From positions 186,001 to 250,000 of the forward strand of contig NZ_KE136480.1 in the NCBI RefSeq assembly GCF_000407165.1: a stretch of 64,000 bases of DNA. Direction: 5' to 3'. This DNA comes from Enterococcus haemoperoxidus ATCC BAA-382 (GTDB lineage Bacteria > Bacillota > Bacilli > Lactobacillales > Enterococcaceae). Position 1 is the stretch's first letter. Each line of letters opens with the position of its first letter. The notes below the pieces were generated by a model, which searched no databases, had not been told where the DNA came from, and saw only the letters and a list, made by a program, of their open reading frames with translations. Position numbers and translations under genes: made by a program. This document shows, piece by piece, positions 1 through 8,477 of this stretch.

Positions 1-41
1 GGATGGTAATAACTAATTTTCTCTATATAAGCTGTCATCAT
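1..41 (-). CDS. Partial gene after the MetN-like ATPase, probably ABC permease (5' end only)
   Basis: Only the first 13 codons or so are in the window, beginning MMTAYIEKI. The ATG overlaps the TGA stop of the upstream ATPase gene (ATGA overlap at 38-41), so the two are translationally coupled. In methionine-type importers the gene following metN encodes the MetI permease, so a permease is expected. The visible residues are too few to show this directly. Confidence 0.35.
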   Translation of the reverse strand, partial: MMTAYIEKISYYH

Positions 42-769
42 CCTAAACTCTCCCGAATTCTTTCATAATAGGTGCTAAACTGTGGTTGCTGCTGGCCTTG
101 TTGAATTGTTAGTGTTTCTAGCACCTTTCCTTTTTCTAAAACTGCAGTTCGGTTACACAATTGCTTGATCAAATTTAATTCGTGGCTAACAATGACCATC
201 GTTGTCCCAAAGGTTTGATTGATTCTGCGCAATAATGTCAAAATATCGTACGCATTTTGACCATCTAAAGCAGATGTCGGTTCATCACAGAGTAAAATCT
301 TGGGTTGTGTGATCAGAGCTCTGGCAATGCCCACACGTTGTTTTTCGCCCCCACTAAGCTGTCTAGGATACTGCTCCCCTTTGTCTGTCAAACGTACAAA
401 ATCCAAAACCTCTTGAACTTTTTGGCGATCATACTCTTTATTCAACCGTAAAGGCAGCCCGATATTTTCATTGACTGTTTGGTTGTAAAGTAAATTAAAT
501 TGCTGAAAAATCATACCGATTTGTTTACGACTTTGCCTTTTTTGTGACTCACTTAACGTCATCAAATCAATTCCAGCGACTTTTATAGAACCACTGCTAG
601 GTTGTTCTAATGTATTGATCATTCGTAATAATGTTGATTTTCCAGAACCACTTTCTCCAATCACACCAAATAACTCGTGCTCTTGAATTTGTAGATCAAC
701 ATGATCTAATGCTGTGACAGTTGCGCCATTATGAGTGTAGCTCTTTGAAACTTGATTAAACGTAATCAT
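38..769 (-). CDS. ABC transporter ATP-binding protein, MetN-like, short form
   Basis: This is a 243-residue ATPase subunit of an ABC transporter. The Walker A motif GESGSGKST lies near residue 40, the Q-loop is in MIFQQFNLL, the signature is LSGGEKQRVGIARAL, Walker B is ILLCDEPTSALD, and the switch His is in IVSHELN. The order and wording of these motifs resemble MetN of D-methionine importers. Full MetN is about 340 residues because it carries a C-terminal NIL/ACT sensor domain, and this protein stops about 20 residues after the ATPase core, so that domain is absent. GGAGG stands upstream of the ATG. The gene starts 15 bp after the lipoate ligase gene and overlaps the next gene, so all three look like one operon. 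The substrate is not known from sequence: methionine, another small nutrient, or export are all possible. Confidence 0.85.
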   Translation of the reverse strand: MITFNQVSKSYTHNGATVTALDHVDLQIQEHELFGVIGESGSGKSTLLRMINTLEQPSSGSIKVAGIDLMTLSESQKRQSRKQIGMIFQQFNLLYNQTVNENIGLPLRLNKEYDRQKVQEVLDFVRLTDKGEQYPRQLSGGEKQRVGIARALITQPKILLCDEPTSALDGQNAYDILTLLRRINQTFGTTMVIVSHELNLIKQLCNRTAVLEKGKVLETLTIQQGQQQPQFSTYYERIRESLG

Positions 770-784
770 CTTATTTCCTCCACC

Positions 785-1798
785 TTAGTCAACCAACAAC
801 TGAATAAACTCAGCTTTAGAAACATTGTTAAAATAATCCCCCACTGAAGTTTCAGCCAACGCTTGTTTAATTGATTCCTGATCATACATACAGCCAAGCA
901 ACAAGTCTGTGATTTCCTTCGTATCTTTTTGGCTAAAATAATCACCATAAATTGTGATTGCTGAGATTCGGCCTTTCTCTACAGAAATATTCGCTTCTAT
1001 TAATCCGCCTGTAAATTTTTCTTCTCTTTTGATTGTAAACTTCGGTTCCTCACCAAACACCCAAGCATCATTTCCATAAATTTCTGATACTAATTGATCG
1101 ATTGCTTGCTCATCTTCTTTTGTTAGCTGATATTCCTGTGATTTGATTTCTTCCAACCTTTTGGCCTTAAACAAATGTAGCAATAAACGATCTCGAAATG
1201 CTTCCGTGGAAATTTCTTGGTATTCTTTCGCTAAATATGGTTTAAGATTAGTTACTCGGCTTCTGACTGACTTCGTCCCTTTTGATGCTAGTTTTTTTTC
1301 AGAAACAGTCAATACTCGACTGACTTCATCCAAATCAACATCCAGCATCAATGTACCATGTGAATACATTTTTTTATTTTTCGTATACATAGCATTACCT
1401 GAGAATTTTTTCCCATCGATCAATAAATCATTACGGCCACTGATTTCAGCCCCTAGTGCACCCATTTCGTGTAACGCATCAATGATCGGCTGAGTAAATA
1501 GTTTAAAATTGCCAAATGATTCATGCTCTGCATTCACAACAAAACTAAAACTCAAATTTCCTAAATCATCATACACTGCCCCGCCACCAGATAACCTTCT
1601 AGTAATCGTGATTTCGTGTTCTTTTGCGTAAGTCAAATCAACTTCTGCCCGTACATTCTGATTGCGCCCAACGATGACACATGGTTTTTGAATATAAAAT
1701 AATACCAGTGGATCATCAAAAGTTCGCTGATTTAGCAGATATTGTTCCGTCGCTAAATTCCGACGGATATCGTGAGAGGGCATAATCATATAGTACAT
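785..1798 (-). CDS. lplA: Lipoate-protein ligase A
   Basis: This 337-residue cytosolic enzyme activates free lipoate with ATP and transfers it to lysines of E2 subunits or GcvH. The family hallmark [15 protein letters not shown] is present near residue 87, followed by [16 protein letters not shown] with the substrate-contacting Lys. A C-terminal accessory domain follows, containing [16 protein letters not shown] and the conserved GGLIE segment, as in long LplA proteins of Firmicutes. The length is typical. It is the first gene of a likely three-gene operon with the ABC ATPase and permease. A link between this transporter and lipoate supply is only a guess from position. Confidence 0.95.
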   Translation of the reverse strand: MYYMIMPSHDIRRNLATEQYLLNQRTFDDPLVLFYIQKPCVIVGRNQNVRAEVDLTYAKEHEITITRRLSGGGAVYDDLGNLSFSFVVNAEHESFGNFKLFTQPIIDALHEMGALGAEISGRNDLLIDGKKFSGNAMYTKNKKMYSHGTLMLDVDLDEVSRVLTVSEKKLASKGTKSVRSRVTNLKPYLAKEYQEISTEAFRDRLLLHLFKAKRLEEIKSQEYQLTKEDEQAIDQLVSEIYGNDAWVFGEEPKFTIKREEKFTGGLIEANISVEKGRISAITIYGDYFSQKDTKEITDLLLGCMYDQESIKQALAETSVGDYFNNVSKAEFIQLLVD

Positions 1799-2030
1799 TT
1801 TATTCCTCTTTTCCTATTGTCTATCTCTTACATAAAAGTGCTTTCAATATAAACGATAAAAAACTTTCTGATAATTCTAATAACAGGTTCAGTCTATCAT
1901 TCCTAACTATAATATTACATATATTTGCTCAAAAAAGCTTTATATTATAAGGAAAAACGATATTTTATATAACAGAAATTTCAATTTAGAACAGATTTTA
2001 GTACACAAAAAAGTAATTTACTAGCTAAAA
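1799..2030. other. AT-rich intergenic region between lplA and the NRPS terminator
   Basis: About 230 bp of very AT-rich sequence with no convincing gene. On the minus strand a TATAAT at about 1943-1948 could be the -10 box for lplA, but no good -35 box is placed in front of it. Nothing else is recognised. Confidence 0.4.
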
Positions 2031-2074
2031 AAATAGGAGAGTAGGACAAAAGCAAATGCTTTTGTCCTACTCTC
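2028..2074 (-). terminator. Strong rho-independent terminator of the NRPS operon
   Basis: A perfect 18-bp stem has arms at 2037-2054 and 2057-2074 separated by only two bases. On the minus strand it is followed by a T-rich run (CTATTTTTTTAG). It lies about 50 bp after the stop codon of the thioesterase gene and marks the end of the NRPS transcript. Confidence 0.85.
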
Positions 2075-2126
2075 TTCTATCTAAATTCTAAGTGACTAAC
2101 ACCTGGCATAAACAACTCAGTAACAA

Positions 2127-2822
2127 TCATTTACTTTCATTTAGTTTATTCTTAATTACAGAAAGAATCTCCTGAACATTAGTTCTAATAAAGAAATGGT
2201 CTCCCTGGAAAATCATCTGTTGACAGTTTGGACCGATTAGATCGGTCCATTCCTTCAACTCACTTTTCTCCTCTTGTGTTCCATTGAAAATCAGCACTGG
2301 ACAAGTTATTTTTGTTTTTTTTCGGTTAAAATTGAACTGATTCAATAATGTCAAATCTTCCCTTAAATAGTCAGTCACTAGCTCTAAAAGCTCTACTTCT
2401 TCAATCACTTCTTTCGGAATTCCACCTAGTTTAAAGAAAAATTGATTGAATTTCTTGACCGGTGCAGTTAAGATCGATTCATAATTCTTTGCACGAAAGG
2501 CTTCACTTCCAGAAAATATTAATAATTTGGGTTGATTGATTGCCATTGCGTCAATCTTTCTATAAATATCTGCAACAACTCTGGCGCCCATGCTATGACC
2601 AAATAAAATATATTCTTTGGTAAAATCCACACATTCTAGTACTTGCTTCAAGGTCTTATCAATCAATGTCCGCCAGTTTTCTGGTCTTTCCACAAAGCTT
2701 CTACGACCACGTCCATCATACTCGATTTGAATAATTTCAAATTCTGTGTCATCCAACGATAGCCATTCTTTATAAGGGTTTATGATGCTTCCAGCATAAG
2801 GAAACATTACTAATTGAATCAT
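2127..2822 (-). CDS. Type II (discrete) thioesterase of the NRPS cluster
   Basis: This 231-residue alpha/beta hydrolase is of the GrsT/SrfAD type. Such enzymes normally clear misprimed or stalled acyl groups from carrier domains. Visible features are the N-terminal FPYAG segment, YDGRGRR near residue 35, the nucleophile motif GHSMG with Ser at about residue 77, and the His of GDHFFI near residue 207. The usual GxxD motif reads NGTQEEK here, so the acid residue of the triad may be Glu or lie elsewhere. The gene begins 22 bp after the last synthetase with its own AGGAG site and is the last gene before the terminator. Because no thioesterase domain is fused to the synthetases, this protein could also take part in product release, although that is not its usual role. 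Confidence 0.9.
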   Translation of the reverse strand: MIQLVMFPYAGSIINPYKEWLSLDDTEFEIIQIEYDGRGRRSFVERPENWRTLIDKTLKQVLECVDFTKEYILFGHSMGARVVADIYRKIDAMAINQPKLLIFSGSEAFRAKNYESILTAPVKKFNQFFFKLGGIPKEVIEEVELLELVTDYLREDLTLLNQFNFNRKKTKITCPVLIFNGTQEEKSELKEWTDLIGPNCQQMIFQGDHFFIRTNVQEILSVIKNKLNESK

Positions 2823-2844
2823 TATTTTCTCCTATCTCTATTAT

Positions 2845-5800
2845 CTAGCGCAATTCCAGCTCAAACTGATCGCACGCTTTTTGCAGTCGCTCAGCCAATT
2901 GATTTTTCTGACTGATACTTTCTGGATAAATCAGCACTAATTGATCCAAATACTTGTTTATCACAATTTCAAGTCCCTTGACTTGAGTCATTGTTTCTAC
3001 TTGTTTTTTGACCATTTCCAGAGTTTCCCTCGTTAGTTCAAAAATCGTTTGATTATTGATAGAATAGATTTCTTTACTTGTATAGCGGCTATCAATTTTA
3101 CTTAACTCATCAATCAAACTGACCTGCGTCTCCATTTTTAATTGATGTAATTGGTTCATCTGCTCTTGCACATTGCTATTGAACTGATCAAGTAATATCG
3201 GCCACAGATCGATAAACGGTCCAATCGCTTGGGAAAAATTGGCTGGTAAGTACTTTCTATTTTCCTGTACAACATACACAGGGAGTATTTCACCATCATT
3301 AATCCTATGATTTTCCCGAATGATTATTTGAGCTAAATACATGATTAGCACCCAATGGTTTTTAGCATAATATTTTTTCGTCTTTTCACCTAAAGATAGT
3401 GTAGATAAACCAATCGAAAATGGTTGTTCTGGATCTTGATTAGCATAAATAGATTCTTTACTTTTCTTAAATAGTGAAAGATGTTCATTCAACGCATTCA
3501 GATCAGTCTGCTCTTTGATGTTAGTTTGAGGCAAGGCATAGTCGAGTACTGTTGGAGAATTTTTCACTGGATTTAAGATGTACTCTTTTAGTCGATCATA
3601 AAATACCTCATCACTATATTTATCCCAAATACTATGAGAAATCAGTAGATGTAAAATGGTTGTTTGGTCATTTTTTGGGGTAAGCAACATATGGTAAAGA
3701 GCATTTGATTGTCCATTTTTAAATCCTTCAATCATTTTATCTTTTATTTCTTGTTGGAAACTGAAACTTTCCTCCTCAGTTTTGAACCTTAAATCAATGA
3801 AAGGAATAGTGACTTCTTCGTTAATTTGATGCTCATATAAAACATATTGCGCCCCTTGCCTACCATACGTCGTTCGCAGTAACGCTTGTTCTTCAATCAA
3901 TTTTCTGAGTGCCTTCACTATGCGTTCTTGATCTGTTGTGTGCAGTTCAAATGGCGCGTAGACCATAGTCTCTTCCAAAGTCTCTAGAAACATTCTTTGC
4001 ATTGCGGAAGGTTGGATTGTTTGCTTAATAGGCTGTTCATTCCAATTGATTGGAACAAATAAATAGGCTTCATCTAACGCTTGTTGCGGCTCACTTTGTA
4101 AAAATCTCACTATTTGATTGATCTCTGCTAAAAATCGATCACTTACTTGTTTGATAAATTCTTCTGAGAAGAAGCGATTATTATAGACAATATTACTATT
4201 CAAATTCTTGTCTACGATCACTAAATTGACCGCAATTGGAGTGCCAAATTGATTGTTAGGACTAACTTCATTGCCTTGCGGTGCTGGGCTCATCGTAAAT
4301 AGTTGTTCCGCTTGTTGTGATTCATTAAACTCTCCTGAATAATTGAACGTCACCATTGGTTCATGCTTAGAAATTTCTGGTAGTAAAGTTTTCGCAAGGC
4401 CGTAGCCAATACCATTTTTAGGAATTGCCTTCAATGACCGATTGACTTCTAGAATATCCGCTTCTAGACTAGCGTTCTCCAATGAAAAAGCAACTGGATA
4501 AGTGATTGTAAACCACCCAACTGTCCGATCGATTTCGATTTCTTCTGTCAATTGTTCTCTTCCGTGCCCTTCCATCAATAAAGAAACAGCTTTATTTTCA
4601 GTCACGTTCGCTATTGCTCTAGTTAAAGCAGTAATCAAGATTTCATTGACATAGAAATGGTTAAAACGATTTTTCTGTGTTAAAAGTTCAATTGTTTTTT
4701 CGACACCCAATTGAGCAGAAAGAATCATTGAGCGCTTATTTTTTTCAGTACTTGACTGATCTTGTATCTGGCTCTGCTCAACAATGGTTGCTGTTTCTTG
4801 CCAAAAGGATAGCTCTTCAGCTAGCTCCTCACTCTTACTATAATCAGTTAATGCTTGACTCCATTTTTGATAAGACATTGTTTTTAGCGGTAATTTGATT
4901 GGTTGGTTAGTCATCAAATTTTTATATGCCGTTTCAAGGTCTTCTAAAATAATCTTCCAAGAAATTGTATCTACAACTAGGTGATGGGCAATCAATAATA
5001 AGAAACTCCGGTCTTCAAATTGATAAATAACCGCCTTAAATACTTCTCCATTTGATAAGGAAAGATTCGCTTGAGCAGTATTACTCAATTTTTGTATAGA
5101 TTGATAGATCTCTGTTGTTTGATCAAACCAGTCGATCGTCTGGCTTTCTTGTTTAAAGGTGTAATGATCTACGGTAAAAGAAGCTACTGTATCTACCGCT
5201 TTTATCGATTGTCTACCACTATAAACGGCTCTCAACATATCATGATGGCTCATTATTGCTTTTAATGCTTCGGTTATTTTTGCTTTATTTAATTGCTCTG
5301 TCGCAAATTCAAGCATGATTGATTGATTAAAGTGATTCGGCTCAACTAATTGTTCCTCAAAGAATTTTTTCTGGATTGGCGTAAAAAGAACCTCTCCAGT
5401 CACTTCCCTTTGATCGAGAGCTATTTTTTTATTTTGTTTAAGATTTTTACTTAGTTCCTTGATCGTACGATTGTGCAGAATGTCATTGATCGTTAATGAA
5501 AATCCTTGTTCTTTCAATTTGGAGACAATCCGAATCGCTTTGATCGAATCTCCACCTAAATCATAAAAATCTTCATTTATCCCAATGTCATCCAAATTGA
5601 GAATTTCTTTAAAAATAGTTAAAATATTGTTTTGTACTGGCGTCTCAGGCTGTTCTTTGGCTTCTATATTCAGATCAATCGATTGTTCAGGCAGTTGATC
5701 GACAGCTAATTTCCCATTTTTTGTAGTAGGTAACGACTCTAAAAGAATAATTGCTTTTGGAATCATATATTCAGGCAAATTCTCTCTTAGTTGTTCCTTT

Positions 5801-8475
5801 ATTTGTTTGCTCGACATCTCGTTTGTGGTACTAACATAGACAATGAGTTGTTTTTCTGCTGACATCTGACTTTCAACCACTTTTACGGCTGCTTCTTTGA
5901 TTTCAGCAATCCCCAATAGATGTGCTTCAATTTCTTTGAGCTCTATTCTAAAGCCGCGAATTTTTACTTGTTGATCGATTCTACCTAGAAATTCAACTTG
6001 CCCTTCTTCATCCCAGCGAACCAAATCTCCAGTTTTGTATAGTTTTTCTCCTTGCGTAAAGGGATTTTCTATGAATTTTTCATTGGTTAATTCTTCTTGA
6101 CCTAAGTACCCTCGCGCAAGTCCAATACCACCTAAATATAATTCTCCTGGCATTCCGATCCCGCAAAGAGCATCGTCTGAAAAAACCAATGCTTGGGTGT
6201 AATTGATCGGCTTCCCAATTGGAATCACTTGCATAAATGGTTCAGTAATTTCATAGGTCAAAGCAAAGGTTGTACATTCAGTTGGACCATATCCATTAAG
6301 CAAATGGGTGCGTTGGTTGGCTTGCTTAAATTTAGAGACATGATAGTTTGATAGTTTTTCACCACCGATAAGCAGGTAGTTTAATGCTGAAAACGTCTGT
6401 TCATTTAAGGAAACTAATTGATTAAATAAAGAAGACGTCAACCACATCACATCGATCTGATTTGTTTCAATCATTTCTTTTAACTTCTCAGGATCAACTA
6501 AATTTTCAATTTCTGATAAATACAACGTTCCGCCATTTAATAATGCTCCCCAGATTTCAAAGGTGCTTGCATCAAAGGTTAATGAACCTGTTTGCAAAAT
6601 ATTAGGTTGCTCAAGTTGGATATAATTTGGTTCTTTGACTAAGCGGATAATACTTTTATGTTCGATCATCGTTCCTTTAGGTTCCCCAGTTGTTCCAGAC
6701 GTATAAATCACATATGCTAATGCTTGTTTTGAAAGTGAAACTGGTTGATAATCGAGGGTTAAATCTGGGTTTAACAAATCTGCTGCGGTCACCTGTTCTA
6801 CAAGAAACTCATCATCCAGCTGATCTGTTGTCAGATCGATCAATAATGCCGCTTGACTATTTTCCACAATTTCTTTATTTCTTTTTTTAGGACTCTTAGG
6901 ATCTAGCGGCAAATAAGCACAGCCTGCTTTTAAAATACCTAGGTACGCCACAATCGTTTGAACTTCTCTGGCAGCAAGGATAGCCACGATCTTAGAACCA
7001 GCTTTTTTGGTTTGAATCAAAGAAGCGATTTTAGTTGATTCCTGATCTAATTCAGCGTAAGTCAATGTTTGATTGATTCCTACTATTGCACTATTTTCGG
7101 GATACTTCTCTACTTGTTCTGCAAAAAATTTAATAACCGTCGCATCGTCTGCCAATTCAAGATTGGATGCATTAAATTGTGTCATGATTTTCTCGACTTC
7201 TTCATTTTCTAAACAAGAAAACGCACTGATTGTTTTTGTTGGCTCTGCCAAAATAGCGCCCATTAATGTAATAAAATGTTGCTGCATTCGTTCAATCGTT
7301 GATTTTTTGAATAAGTTTACATCATATTCCCAAACGAGTTCTACTTGATTTTCTGCTATCCCTAAGTTAAACGTCAAATCAAATTTTGCTACATCAGAAT
7401 CTCTAGGTACCTCCGTTAATTGACTCTCTCCTAGCGCAACATCTAGTTGTCCATTACTTTGATAGTTAAAGAGAATATCAAAAATCGGATTTTTATTTTC
7501 ACAAATGGGCACGTTTAACGCTTCAATGATCTCATCTAGTGGATAATCTTGATGATCAAAACTCTTCATCAACTTATGCTTTACCCGCTCTAAATACATA
7601 ATGAACGCTTCATCAGACTTTATCCTATCATTGATGGGAACTGTATTAACAAACATTCCTAATAAATTTTGAATGTCTGGATGAACGCGCCCTGACATTG
7701 TGGTACCAATCACGACATCTTCACCACCCGAATATTTTGATAAGAAGATCATAAAACAAGCAATAAAAATCATATAGTTTGTTGTACTCGTTTTTTCAGT
7801 CAAGTGATTCAATAGCTTGATCTGCTCGGCAGTTAAACAAGCACTGACTGTATCCCCCCTATATTCGCGTTCTTTAGGGCGTGGATAATCGTAAAATAAT
7901 TCAAATTCTGGTAACCCATCAGAAAATTCTTCTAGCCAAAATTGCTTGCTCGCCTCTTTATCCTTTTTTCTATGCCACGCACTATAATCTTTATATTGTA
8001 ATTTCACAGGTGGCAATAGCTTGTCATTGTACAACTGACTCAGTTCTTCTAAAAAAATTCCCATTGAGCCACCATCCATAATAATATGATGCGCATCAAG
8101 TAATAGATAGCGTTCACCTGTTACAAGCGTGCAGTAGCAAACTCGTAACAAAGGCAACGTATCAACAGAAAAGGGTCGAACAAATTCATCCATGATCGTA
8201 GAAAGTAATTTCGATGACTCTGTGATCATTTCAATCTCAAAGCTGTATTCTTCTTCAACGATTTGTCCAAATTTACCATCGATCATTTCAAAATAAGTTC
8301 TTAAAACTTGGTGGCGTTTGATCAGCTCATTTAGTGATCTTGTCAATTTTTCTAAATCAATCGGTCGAGATAATTGAAACGCAATCGGGATGTTGTAGGT
8401 GATACTTTCTCCTTGTACTTGCTCAATCGTGTAAATTCTTTTTTGAGCAGAGCTCATTAAATATTTTTTGCTCAC
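2845..8475 (-). CDS. Non-ribosomal peptide synthetase, terminal module: C-A-PCP-E plus a C-like domain
   Basis: The third synthetase has 1876 residues. By eye the domains are: C at about 1-430 (HHIIMDG near 130), A at about 430-925 (YTSGTTGEPKG near 588, YGPTE), PCP at about 940-1010 (LGGDSIKAIR), E at about 1015-1460 (HHLVVDTISW, EGHGRE, RTVGWFT, and FNYSGEF in place of the usual FNYLG), then a C-like domain at about 1475-1876. In that last domain the active-site HHxxxDG is replaced by SHSIWDK near 1610, while a GPFIDLWPILL segment still matches the GxFVNxxP motif of C domains. The A-domain pocket code read by hand is DAFWLGGTFK, one residue from the textbook Val code DAFWIGGTFK, so D-Val or a close aliphatic residue is inferred. 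No thioesterase or reductase domain is present. The start is GTG with GAGGAG 8 bp upstream, placed inside the end of the preceding gene. The gap to the previous gene is 2 bp. Confidence 0.95.
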   Translation of the reverse strand: MSKKYLMSSAQKRIYTIEQVQGESITYNIPIAFQLSRPIDLEKLTRSLNELIKRHQVLRTYFEMIDGKFGQIVEEEYSFEIEMITESSKLLSTIMDEFVRPFSVDTLPLLRVCYCTLVTGERYLLLDAHHIIMDGGSMGIFLEELSQLYNDKLLPPVKLQYKDYSAWHRKKDKEASKQFWLEEFSDGLPEFELFYDYPRPKEREYRGDTVSACLTAEQIKLLNHLTEKTSTTNYMIFIACFMIFLSKYSGGEDVVIGTTMSGRVHPDIQNLLGMFVNTVPINDRIKSDEAFIMYLERVKHKLMKSFDHQDYPLDEIIEALNVPICENKNPIFDILFNYQSNGQLDVALGESQLTEVPRDSDVAKFDLTFNLGIAENQVELVWEYDVNLFKKSTIERMQQHFITLMGAILAEPTKTISAFSCLENEEVEKIMTQFNASNLELADDATVIKFFAEQVEKYPENSAIVGINQTLTYAELDQESTKIASLIQTKKAGSKIVAILAAREVQTIVAYLGILKAGCAYLPLDPKSPKKRNKEIVENSQAALLIDLTTDQLDDEFLVEQVTAADLLNPDLTLDYQPVSLSKQALAYVIYTSGTTGEPKGTMIEHKSIIRLVKEPNYIQLEQPNILQTGSLTFDASTFEIWGALLNGGTLYLSEIENLVDPEKLKEMIETNQIDVMWLTSSLFNQLVSLNEQTFSALNYLLIGGEKLSNYHVSKFKQANQRTHLLNGYGPTECTTFALTYEITEPFMQVIPIGKPINYTQALVFSDDALCGIGMPGELYLGGIGLARGYLGQEELTNEKFIENPFTQGEKLYKTGDLVRWDEEGQVEFLGRIDQQVKIRGFRIELKEIEAHLLGIAEIKEAAVKVVESQMSAEKQLIVYVSTTNEMSSKQIKEQLRENLPEYMIPKAIILLESLPTTKNGKLAVDQLPEQSIDLNIEAKEQPETPVQNNILTIFKEILNLDDIGINEDFYDLGGDSIKAIRIVSKLKEQGFSLTINDILHNRTIKELSKNLKQNKKIALDQREVTGEVLFTPIQKKFFEEQLVEPNHFNQSIMLEFATEQLNKAKITEALKAIMSHHDMLRAVYSGRQSIKAVDTVASFTVDHYTFKQESQTIDWFDQTTEIYQSIQKLSNTAQANLSLSNGEVFKAVIYQFEDRSFLLLIAHHLVVDTISWKIILEDLETAYKNLMTNQPIKLPLKTMSYQKWSQALTDYSKSEELAEELSFWQETATIVEQSQIQDQSSTEKNKRSMILSAQLGVEKTIELLTQKNRFNHFYVNEILITALTRAIANVTENKAVSLLMEGHGREQLTEEIEIDRTVGWFTITYPVAFSLENASLEADILEVNRSLKAIPKNGIGYGLAKTLLPEISKHEPMVTFNYSGEFNESQQAEQLFTMSPAPQGNEVSPNNQFGTPIAVNLVIVDKNLNSNIVYNNRFFSEEFIKQVSDRFLAEINQIVRFLQSEPQQALDEAYLFVPINWNEQPIKQTIQPSAMQRMFLETLEETMVYAPFELHTTDQERIVKALRKLIEEQALLRTTYGRQGAQYVLYEHQINEEVTIPFIDLRFKTEEESFSFQQEIKDKMIEGFKNGQSNALYHMLLTPKNDQTTILHLLISHSIWDKYSDEVFYDRLKEYILNPVKNSPTVLDYALPQTNIKEQTDLNALNEHLSLFKKSKESIYANQDPEQPFSIGLSTLSLGEKTKKYYAKNHWVLIMYLAQIIIRENHRINDGEILPVYVVQENRKYLPANFSQAIGPFIDLWPILLDQFNSNVQEQMNQLHQLKMETQVSLIDELSKIDSRYTSKEIYSINNQTIFELTRETLEMVKKQVETMTQVKGLEIVINKYLDQLVLIYPESISQKNQLAERLQKACDQFELELR

Positions 8476-8477
8476 TT

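Noticed and set aside
766-948. Minus-strand open frame of 60 codons overlapping the lplA 3' end.
   Set aside because: It lies inside lplA in another frame, with no family resemblance.
2127-2822. The possibility that the thioesterase gene encodes an unrelated alpha/beta hydrolase.
   Set aside because: The FPYAG start, YDGRGRR, GHSMG and GDHFF pattern and its position at the end of the NRPS operon fit type II thioesterases well, despite the missing GxxD motif.
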